In this document: positions 1-5,581 of the stretch, in pieces
Layout: the number at the start of each line of letters is the position of its first letter
Numbering within the stretch: position 1 is the first letter of the stretch
Source of the DNA: Candidatus Equibacterium intestinale
GTDB lineage: Bacteria > Bacteroidota > Bacteroidia > Bacteroidales > UBA932
Length of the DNA stretch: 5,581 nt
Assembly (NCBI GenBank): GCA_018064305.1
Contig: JAGHVP010000160.1
Coordinates: 1 to 5,581, forward strand
Reading direction: 5' to 3'
Translations under genes and position numbers: made by a program
The notes under the pieces: generated by a model
Databases searched by the model: none
Told to the model about the DNA's origin: nothing
Seen by the model: only the letters and a program-made list of their open reading frames with translations

Positions 1-1440
1 CTCTTTGAAATTGCCGGCCGCTACGACGGCACATCACGTTTCCAGCAGGATCACCGCTGGGGCTTCTTCCCTTCAGGTTCAGTAGGCTGGAAAATATCTG
101 AGGAAAACTTCTTCAAACCCGTGAAGAACGTCTGGAACCTCCTCAAGGTCCGCTACTCTTACGGCCGTCTCGGCAACCAGCAGGTAGGATACTATGACTA
201 TATCCGTACCGTATCCCTCAGCAAGCAGAGCTATCTCTTCGGCGGTGACAAACCCCTTGGAGCATCCATCGCTTCCCCCAATGCTTCCGACCTTACCTGG
301 GAGACCATCGAGCAGCACAATATCGGTGTGGATATGGCCTTCCTCAGCAACCGTCTGACATTCACCGGCGAGGCTTACATCCGCGACACCAAGGACATGC
401 TTACCGCAGGTATCGCACTTCCTGCTGTCTATGGTGCCAATTCGCCCAAGATGAACACAGCCGACCTCCGCACCAAAGGTTATGAGTTGCAGATCGGCTG
501 GAGAGACCAGGTCAAACTCGGCCGTCATCCCCTCGAATACAACGTGTCACTCAACTTCAATGACTACGTCAGCCACATCACCAAGTTCGACAACCCGGAG
601 AAAGCATTCGCAAAGAACTACTGGGTAGGTATGAAAGCCGGTGAAATCTGGGGCTACCATATCGACGGTCTCTTTGCAAGCGACGAAGAAGCCGCTGCCC
701 GCCAGGTGGACCAGTCCATCGTAAACAACATCATCAACCAGAGCAAGGGCGACCTCGGCCTGAAAGCCGGTGATATGATTTTCGCCGACCTCAACGACAA
801 CGGCAAAGTCGACGAGGGTGAGAACACCGTGGACAACCCCGGTGACCGCCGCATCATTGGTAACAGCCTTCCCCGTTTCCAGTATGGTATCAACATCGGT
901 CTGAGATACTTCGGCTTCGACTTCGCCATCTTCCTCCAGGGTGTGGGCAAACAGGACTGGTATCCTTACAGAGAGGCTTCCAGCTTCTGGGGTCCCTACA
1001 ACCGTCCTTACGAAACACTCATCCCCAGGGACTTCCTCGATGACTGCTGGAGCGTGGAGAACCCCAACGCCTACTTCCCCCGTCCCCGCGGATACGTTGC
1101 CCTCAGCTACAACCGCGAGCTCGGTGCATTCAACGACCGTTACCTCCAGAACATCGCTTACTGCCGTGTGAAGAACGTAACCTTCGGCTATACCCTTCCC
1201 GCAAAGGTTCTTGAAAGAATCAAGATGAAGAACCTCAGAATCTACTTCACCGGTGAGAACCTCGGATACCTCGCTCCCGGTCTGCACAGCAAATACGTGG
1301 ATCCCGAGCAGGCAAGCTCCAGCGCCAGCCAGGACATCACCACCGCAAACGCCAGCGGCACGTCAAGCAACGCCAATGCAAGACTCCGCACCTATCCCTG
1401 GCAGAAGACCTTCATGTTCGGTATTGATATAAGCTTCTAA
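1..1440 (+). CDS. SusC/RagA-family TonB-linked outer-membrane transporter, 3' part (5' end outside window)
   Basis: This is the C-terminal half (479 codons plus TAA) of a SusC-type importer. It reads open in frame 1 from the left edge. SusC proteins are large TonB-dependent beta-barrels that import oligosaccharides or peptides under a SusD lid. Seen in the sequence: the barrel signature RYDGTSRF...GFFPSGSVGWKISEE (codons from about base 19), YSYGRLGNQQVGYYDY (about 154-201), an Asp-rich DLNDNGKVDEGE loop (787-822), the stretch WSVENPNAYFPRPRGY (about 1048-1095), NDRYLQNIAYCRVKNVTFGY (about 1132-1191) and LRIYFTGENLGYL. The protein ends in GIDISF, with the terminal Phe usual for barrel insertion. 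The signal peptide, carboxypeptidase-like N-terminal domain, plug and first strands lie upstream of the window. A GTG at 121 opens a long reading frame but is inside conserved barrel sequence and is not a start. SusD follows after 13 bases. Family assignment is very secure; the substrate is unknown. Confidence 0.96.
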   Translation, partial: LFEIAGRYDGTSRFQQDHRWGFFPSGSVGWKISEENFFKPVKNVWNLLKVRYSYGRLGNQQVGYYDYIRTVSLSKQSYLFGGDKPLGASIASPNASDLTWETIEQHNIGVDMAFLSNRLTFTGEAYIRDTKDMLTAGIALPAVYGANSPKMNTADLRTKGYELQIGWRDQVKLGRHPLEYNVSLNFNDYVSHITKFDNPEKAFAKNYWVGMKAGEIWGYHIDGLFASDEEAAARQVDQSIVNNIINQSKGDLGLKAGDMIFADLNDNGKVDEGENTVDNPGDRRIIGNSLPRFQYGINIGLRYFGFDFAIFLQGVGKQDWYPYREASSFWGPYNRPYETLIPRDFLDDCWSVENPNAYFPRPRGYVALSYNRELGAFNDRYLQNIAYCRVKNVTFGYTLPAKVLERIKMKNLRIYFTGENLGYLAPGLHSKYVDPEQASSSASQDITTANASGTSSNANARLRTYPWQKTFMFGIDISF

Positions 1441-1453
1441 AATATACGGAAAT

Positions 1454-3250
1454 ATGAAAAAGATTTTATACATAATAGCTTCTTCAGTCCTTCTGTTCGG
1501 TTGTACGGAGAAATTGAACAAATACCCTCTGGACAAGCTCTCAGACGGTAATTTCTTCGCCACAGAAGCAGGACTTCAGGCATTCAGCAATTCTTTCTAC
1601 GGCGTGTTCCCCTCTGCGGAGACCAGAACCGGCGACAACACCATCGCCTTCGACTGCGCAGACAATATCATGCCCAAGACACAGCCTCAGGAAATAAAAG
1701 GCAACCGCCAGATTCCCGGCAGCGGAAGCGGCTGGTCATTCTCCAACCTGAGAAACTTCAACACCCTCATCGACAATCTCGGCCAGTGCCCTGACAAGGA
1801 TGTCTGCAACAAATACGAGGCAATCGCACGCTTCTTCAGGGCATACGACTACTTCTACAAAGTAAAGCGCTTCGGTGACGTTCCCTGGTATGACACCCAG
1901 GTTTCCTCTTCAGACACCACCCAGCTCTACAAACCCCGCGACAGCCGTGAGCTTGTAATGCAGAACATCATCAAGGACCTCGAATTCGCAATGAAGTATC
2001 TGCCGGGTGATAAATCAGTCTACACAGTGAACAAATACACTGCACAGGCCCTGCTTTCACGCGTCACCCTTTTCGAAGGCACATTCCGCAAATACCACAA
2101 GCTCACCATCAAGGACGCCAAGGATTGGAAATGGTATCTGGAGAAATGCGCTGAAGTGTCCAAGGATTTCATCGAGAACAGCGGCTACAAGATCTATTCC
2201 ACCGGTGATCCCACCAAAGACTACACCAACCTGTTCGGCGCAGGCAAGTACGGCTCAAGCCCCACCAACTGCGAGGTCATTCTGGCCCGCAACTACAGTG
2301 CAACCTACGGAGCCACACACTCTCTTAACAACATCACTCTTGCCACCTCAATGGATACTCCGGGCATGAGCCGCAAGGCCGTCTGCTCATACCTTATGAA
2401 GGACGGCAGCCGCTTCACCGACATAGATGGCTGGGCCACCATGACCTTCGACCAGGAGACAAAGAACCGCGATCCCCGTCTTGCCCAGAGCATCCGCACC
2501 CCCGGCTACAAACGTATCGGCAGAAACGAGGTGATTTCTCCGAAACTTGACGCCACTGTAACAGGTTACCATATCACCAAATTCGTGTCCGAACCCGGTG
2601 AAGGCGACACCTATGACACCTACGGCAAATCAGAGCAGGACGTGATTATCTTCCGCGCCGGTGAGGTTTACCTCAACTATGCAGAAGCCAAGGTCGAACT
2701 CGGTGAAGGCACCATTTCCGACGCTGACATCAATCTCTCCATCAAACCTCTGCGCGACAGGGTGGGTATGCCCAACATGGCCAACAACCAGCAAGTGGAT
2801 CCTTTCCTTATCAACAAGGACTGGGGCGGATACCAGGGCACGGACAAAGCCATGATTCTTGAAATCCGCCGCGAACGCTGCGTTGAGCTCGGTCAGGAAG
2901 GCTTCCGCTACTACGACATCATGCGCTGGGCTGAAGGCAAGATTTTCGAAGCCCCCATGTACGGTCTCTACTTCCCCGGTCCCGGTGCCTATGATATCGA
3001 CAGCGATGGCAAGAAAGATGTCTACCTCTTCGAAACAGGAAAGAAGGATGACGCTATCGCAAAGACAGCCACCTATGTATGGGAAATCGGCAAGGATATC
3101 TATCTCAACGAGGGTAGCAAAGGCATGATTCTGCCCTACAACGGAGTCAATGGCAAATGGAATGAGAACAAAGACTACTTCTATCCTATTCCTTCCAATG
3201 AATTCCAGCTTAACAAGAATCTGGTTCAGAATCCCGGCTGGGTTTTATAG
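1454..3250 (+). CDS. SusD/RagB-family nutrient-binding outer-membrane lipoprotein
   Basis: Complete 598-residue SusD-like protein, near or slightly above the usual family size. SusD proteins are surface lipoproteins that cap the SusC barrel and help capture its ligand. The N-terminus is a lipoprotein signal, MKKILYIIASSVLLFGC, with lipobox LFGC and acylated Cys17. Family landmarks in order: ARFFRAYDYFYKVKRFGDVP (125-144, the TPR-like helix pair), NKYTAQALLSRVTLFEG (193-209), IIFRAGEVYLNYAEAKVELG (398-417), EIRRERCVELGQEGFRYYDI (470-489) and DYFYPIPSNEFQLNKNLVQN (574-593), closing with PGW near the C-terminus. A DIDSDGKKD segment (514-522) looks like a calcium-type loop, but the usual position-12 Glu is not in register. 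The ATG at 1454 is chosen because it gives the complete signal peptide; it has an A-rich leader and no Shine-Dalgarno. The gene ends TAG, followed at once by in-frame TAA. Ligand specificity cannot be inferred. Confidence 0.97.
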   Translation: MKKILYIIASSVLLFGCTEKLNKYPLDKLSDGNFFATEAGLQAFSNSFYGVFPSAETRTGDNTIAFDCADNIMPKTQPQEIKGNRQIPGSGSGWSFSNLRNFNTLIDNLGQCPDKDVCNKYEAIARFFRAYDYFYKVKRFGDVPWYDTQVSSSDTTQLYKPRDSRELVMQNIIKDLEFAMKYLPGDKSVYTVNKYTAQALLSRVTLFEGTFRKYHKLTIKDAKDWKWYLEKCAEVSKDFIENSGYKIYSTGDPTKDYTNLFGAGKYGSSPTNCEVILARNYSATYGATHSLNNITLATSMDTPGMSRKAVCSYLMKDGSRFTDIDGWATMTFDQETKNRDPRLAQSIRTPGYKRIGRNEVISPKLDATVTGYHITKFVSEPGEGDTYDTYGKSEQDVIIFRAGEVYLNYAEAKVELGEGTISDADINLSIKPLRDRVGMPNMANNQQVDPFLINKDWGGYQGTDKAMILEIRRERCVELGQEGFRYYDIMRWAEGKIFEAPMYGLYFPGPGAYDIDSDGKKDVYLFETGKKDDAIAKTATYVWEIGKDIYLNEGSKGMILPYNGVNGKWNENKDYFYPIPSNEFQLNKNLVQNPGWVL

Positions 3251-3264
3251 TAACTAACGAATTC

Positions 3265-3268
3265 AGGA
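3265..3268 (+). promoter_or_regulatory. Possible Shine-Dalgarno (AGGA) before the third gene
   Basis: AGGA lies seven bases before the ATG at 3276, a workable spacing. The other two starts in the window (1454 and 5026) have only A/T-rich leaders. Bacteroidota generally depend little on Shine-Dalgarno pairing, so this may be chance; its value here is mild support for the chosen start. Confidence 0.3.
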
Positions 3269-3275
3269 ATAAATC

Positions 3276-5003
3276 ATGAAAAAAATATCATTTATCCTTG
3301 TTGCAGGTCTTGTGATGGCTTTCGCATCCTGCAAAAAGACACAGGAACTTCCCGAAGGCGGCCCCGCGACCTACGCCGTGAAGGCCTCCAGCGAGACTGT
3401 ATACCCCAAGCTCTCCAAGAACGGTTCCCAGATTGTGATGATCTGCGCCACCACTTCTGATCTCGGAATCCGCGATCAGCTCACCGCCACTTTCAAGATC
3501 GGCGGTCAGAAAGACGTGGACGCTTACAACAAGACCGTATCGGAAGAAATGCAGGCCACCCTTCTCCCCGCAGGCACCTACGATTTCGAGAAGAATGACG
3601 TGACCATCGACAGGTACAACAAGTCATCCCGTTCCGCTACCATCAAGGTGACCAACACCCCTACCCTGGAAGGAAATATGTGGTATGCTCTGCCCGTACA
3701 GCTCCAGAAAGTGGCCGGTTCGGATCTGGCTTCCGTCGATTCTCTGACAACCGTTGTCTTCGCTTTCTACGCCCAGAGTCTCGACAAAGGAGACGGCACG
3801 AAGGAGAAACCCTACCTCATCTATGAAGTGGAAGACATGCTGAAAATCGCCGAGCAGTGCAAGCCGATTTCCGATGACTCCTCACTTGAAAAGGCCGAGG
3901 CCGCAACGCCCACCTATTTCAAGATGATGGCCGACATAGACCTTTCCGGCATCGACTGGATTCCTTACAACTACAAGGACAACTTCATGAGGAAGATTGA
4001 CTTCAACGGCAACCACAAGACAATCAGCAATCTCCGTGCAACCACGAGCAGCACTTATGCGAGCCTCTTCGGCGTGCTTTTCGGCACTGTATATGACCTG
4101 AATGTCAAGGACGCCTACGTCAGCTCCAACCAGACAGCCGGCATCATGTGCGGATATCTCGGAACCGGCAACAAGAGAGGCAACATCCACAACTGCTCCG
4201 TTCAGGGCAAGGTGGAATCAAACAGCAAGTACATAGGTGGCCTTTGCGGACAGAACGCTGTCGGCGGAGAAATCTATGAGTGCTATGTGGATGCAGAAGT
4301 TGTATTAACTGCTAACAACAACTTTGTCGGCGGTCTTGTCGGCTACGAGAAGGGTCAGGCCTGCCACATCCACGACTGTATCGTAAAAGGTAGTGTGACC
4401 GGCTATATCGACGCTTCCGGCGGCGGTACGCAGCGTGTCGGCGGTGTCATGGGCATGCTCTATATCGAAGGCTCTACCGTTACCAACTGCATTGCCCTCA
4501 ATACTCTCAAAGCCTGCCGCAGTATCGGAGGTATCTGCGGCCACGCCAATAAAGACAAATGGGATGAACAGCACCCCAAGCAGACCATCCAGGGCTGCAT
4601 TGCATGGAATCCCGAAATAATCACCACCCAGATTAGTGAAGACGGAGCCAGCAACGGTGCAATCGTAGGCTTCGCATCAGAGTTCAATACATACATGAAC
4701 TGCTGGCGCAAGGCTGATATGAAGTACACTCTTCCCGCTAGCGGTGGATTTGCAGTGGATCCCGTCATCAACCCCGACGGCAAGTTCAACACTTTCTTCG
4801 ACCAGGACAACTGCTCAGAGTCTTCACCCCTTCAGGGTATCGTTCACGACAACTCTAAAAAACTCTATCGCTGCCCCTACAACGGCAAAGCAGCCGCCGG
4901 ATCCGAGACAGCAAGTGCCGTGGCCAAGAAAATCGGCTGGAGCGAAGAAATCTGGGACCTCAGCGGTGACGTTCCTTCACTCAAGAGAGTTTATGCCGAA
5001 TAA
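3276..5003 (+). CDS. DUF1735 surface lipoprotein with C-terminal GLUG-like beta-helix repeats (putative SusE/F-position glycan-binding protein)
   Basis: Complete 575-residue protein. Residues 1-18 are a lipoprotein signal ending FAS before Cys19. About 35-166 matches the DUF1735 (BT_3987-like N-terminal) pattern, with LLPAGTY (96-102) and MWYALPVQL (135-143). A linker, GDGTKEKPYLIYEVEDM (172-188), introduces the second half. From about 215 the protein begins MMADIDLSGIDW and continues as imperfect repeats of about 30-40 residues with GGxxG turns (321, 352, 389, 418) and a recurring Cys (307, 336, 368, 405, 441, 476), as in GLUG-motif beta-helix proteins. The end, IGWSEEIWDLSGDVPSLK, is the closing segment often seen in such proteins. 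No catalytic residues are recognisable. Its place behind SusD suggests surface ligand binding, which is inference. Alternatives are an adhesin-like role or an inactive lyase-like helix. The ATG is supported by the signal peptide and an AGGA seven bases upstream. Confidence 0.88.
   Translation: MKKISFILVAGLVMAFASCKKTQELPEGGPATYAVKASSETVYPKLSKNGSQIVMICATTSDLGIRDQLTATFKIGGQKDVDAYNKTVSEEMQATLLPAGTYDFEKNDVTIDRYNKSSRSATIKVTNTPTLEGNMWYALPVQLQKVAGSDLASVDSLTTVVFAFYAQSLDKGDGTKEKPYLIYEVEDMLKIAEQCKPISDDSSLEKAEAATPTYFKMMADIDLSGIDWIPYNYKDNFMRKIDFNGNHKTISNLRATTSSTYASLFGVLFGTVYDLNVKDAYVSSNQTAGIMCGYLGTGNKRGNIHNCSVQGKVESNSKYIGGLCGQNAVGGEIYECYVDAEVVLTANNNFVGGLVGYEKGQACHIHDCIVKGSVTGYIDASGGGTQRVGGVMGMLYIEGSTVTNCIALNTLKACRSIGGICGHANKDKWDEQHPKQTIQGCIAWNPEIITTQISEDGASNGAIVGFASEFNTYMNCWRKADMKYTLPASGGFAVDPVINPDGKFNTFFDQDNCSESSPLQGIVHDNSKKLYRCPYNGKAAAGSETASAVAKKIGWSEEIWDLSGDVPSLKRVYAE
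3378..3773 (+). other. DUF1735 (BT_3987-like N-terminal) domain of the third gene
   Basis: Domain-level annotation covering about residues 35-166. Visible landmarks are the alternating beta-rich text, the LLPAGTY turn at 96-102 and the MWYALPVQL strand at 135-143, ending in a VVFAFYA strand. In the family this domain is an N-terminal beta-sandwich found on Bacteroidota surface lipoproteins and in front of some GH18 enzymes. Boundaries are approximate, read by eye from conserved landmarks and from alignment with the following gene. Confidence 0.75.
4059..4715 (+). repeat. Protein-level GLUG-like repeat region with a cysteine ladder
   Basis: About residues 262-480 of the third gene contain a first coil (SLFGVLFGTVYDLNVKDAYV) and then at least five imperfect units of the form GGhhG...hxxC(h)xxG. 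GGxxG-type turns start at about 288 (AGIMCG), 321, 352, 389, 418 and 461 (GAIVG). The ladder cysteines are NCSVQG 307, ECYVDA 336, DCIVKG 368, NCIALN 405, GCIAWN 441 and NCWRKA 476. Spacing between ladder cysteines is 29, 32, 37, 36 and 35 residues. The DNA of the units has diverged and is not a nucleotide tandem repeat, so recent slippage or phase variation is not indicated. Confidence 0.75.
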
Positions 5004-5025
5004 TCTGATTTAGAAGATTTTTGAA

Positions 5026-5581
5026 ATGAAACGTATTACATTGATATTCGCTGCGATGGCAGCAATGGTTTTCGCCTCATGCACCAAAAAGGCTAGCGAA
5101 GACATCACATCCTACTACAAGGCATATACCGTCAGCCCTGAAGTTTCAGGTTTCTCACCTGACAACCAGCCAGCTGTCGAGATATATGCCAAGACTACCG
5201 ACGCTGGCGTTGACACAAAACTCAACGTCTCCTTCAAGGTGGATTCTTCCAATGATATGGTAGCCAAATTCAATGCATCGGTTGATGAAAAGCACAAGGC
5301 AATCCTGCTTCCTGCAGGAGCCTATACGCTTAAGGAAACGACTTCCACAGTCGCTCCCATGTACAGGAAGTCCGCAAACCTGAAGATTCAGCTCAAATTC
5401 ATCGAGAGCCTCCTTCCCATGACGTGGTATGTGCTTCCCATCACCCTTGAAAGTGTGGAAGGCTCAAGCTTTGCCCATCTGGCAGAGGAAACAGTGGCTT
5501 TCATTGCCATCAAGACCGCCAAGACCAATCCCGGCAAGGGTACGAAGGACGAGCCCTACCTCATCTATGACGCAGAAGACC
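5026..5581 (+). CDS. DUF1735 lipoprotein, 5' part (3' end outside window); paralogue of the preceding gene
   Basis: An open frame starts at ATG 5026 and runs 185 codons to the right edge without a stop. The N-terminus, MKRITLIFAAMAAMVFASC, is a lipoprotein signal with Cys19 followed by TKKASED. Residues of about 30-162 form a DUF1735 domain aligned with that of the preceding gene: LLPAGAY (94-100) matches LLPAGTY, and MTWYVLPITL (132-141) matches NMWYALPVQL. The last visible residues, GKGTKDEPYLIYDAED (170-185), match the linker that leads into the repeat half of the preceding protein. The missing C-terminal part is therefore probably also a beta-helix or GLUG-like region, but this is not visible. 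The ATG is preferred because it gives a full lipoprotein signal 22 bases after the previous stop; the leader is T/A-rich without a Shine-Dalgarno. The likely role is a second surface ligand-binding lipoprotein of the same operon. Confidence 0.88.
   Translation, partial: MKRITLIFAAMAAMVFASCTKKASEDITSYYKAYTVSPEVSGFSPDNQPAVEIYAKTTDAGVDTKLNVSFKVDSSNDMVAKFNASVDEKHKAILLPAGAYTLKETTSTVAPMYRKSANLKIQLKFIESLLPMTWYVLPITLESVEGSSFAHLAEETVAFIAIKTAKTNPGKGTKDEPYLIYDAED

Noticed and set aside
79..528. Antisense open frame of 149 codons opposite SusC
   Set aside because: Same cause: stop codons are depleted on the opposite strand by the host gene's codon bias, and the SusC frame is unambiguously real.
547..1287. 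Long antisense open frame (246 codons) opposite the SusC barrel
   Set aside because: It lies entirely opposite conserved SusC codons and its translation is low-complexity Val/Glu/Ala/Asp text of the kind produced by reading C-ending codons backwards. It has no recognisable domain; it is a composition shadow.
3251..3275. Possible terminator or regulatory hairpin between the second and third genes
   Set aside because: The 25-base gap has no inverted repeat with a stem worth scoring and no T-run after one. The other gaps (1441-1453 and 5004-5025) also lack one.
3882..4190. Antisense open frame inside the third gene, and similar ones at 4305-4574 and 4460-4810
   Set aside because: They lie opposite or out of frame with a well-supported coding region, have no start context, and their translations show no domain-like features.
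4059..4715. DNA tandem repeat or CRISPR-like array
   Set aside because: The periodicity is in the protein only. Unit lengths vary from about 29 to 43 residues and the DNA of the units is diverged, with no identical repeats or regular spacers.
5016..5023. Possible Bacteroides -7 box (TAnnTTTG-like) before the fourth gene
   Set aside because: GATTTTTG mismatches the first consensus base, no -33 TTTG lies at the right distance, and it sits only a few bases before the ATG. Read-through from gene 3 is simpler.

Overview
The window looks like part of a polysaccharide-utilization-type (Sus-like) operon of a Bacteroidota bacterium, probably a Bacteroidales member from a gut-like habitat. The evidence is a SusC/SusD pair, lipoprotein genes directly behind it, almost no Shine-Dalgarno sequences, and A/T-rich leaders in front of each ATG. 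Third codon positions are strongly biased to C and G (TTC, AAC, GAC, CTC, CCC), so this is one of the more GC-rich members of the group. The species cannot be named from the sequence.

Layout, all on the + strand: (1) bases 1-1440, the C-terminal half of a SusC/RagA-family TonB-dependent outer-membrane transporter, cut by the left edge; (2) 1454-3250, a complete SusD/RagB-family lipoprotein; (3) 3276-5003, a complete lipoprotein with an N-terminal DUF1735 (BT_3987-like N-terminal) domain and a C-terminal Cys-rich, Gly-rich repeat region resembling GLUG-motif beta-helix proteins; (4) 5026 to the right edge, a second DUF1735 lipoprotein, cut off at the point where it enters the same GxGTKxxPYLIY linker seen in gene 3. 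Gaps between genes are 13, 25 and 22 bases, with no hairpin terminator or convincing promoter in any of them, so the four genes are most likely one transcript. No stretch over 300 bases lacks a gene.

Working model: SusC and SusD form the outer-membrane importer and its substrate-capturing lid. Genes 3 and 4 sit where SusE/SusF-type surface glycan-binding proteins normally sit and probably bind ligand at the cell surface. No glycoside hydrolase, polysaccharide lyase, peptidase or regulator lies inside the window, so the substrate cannot be read from it. The most interesting points are the tandem DUF1735 paralogues with a shared linker, and the DUF1735 plus cysteine-ladder repeat architecture of gene 3.
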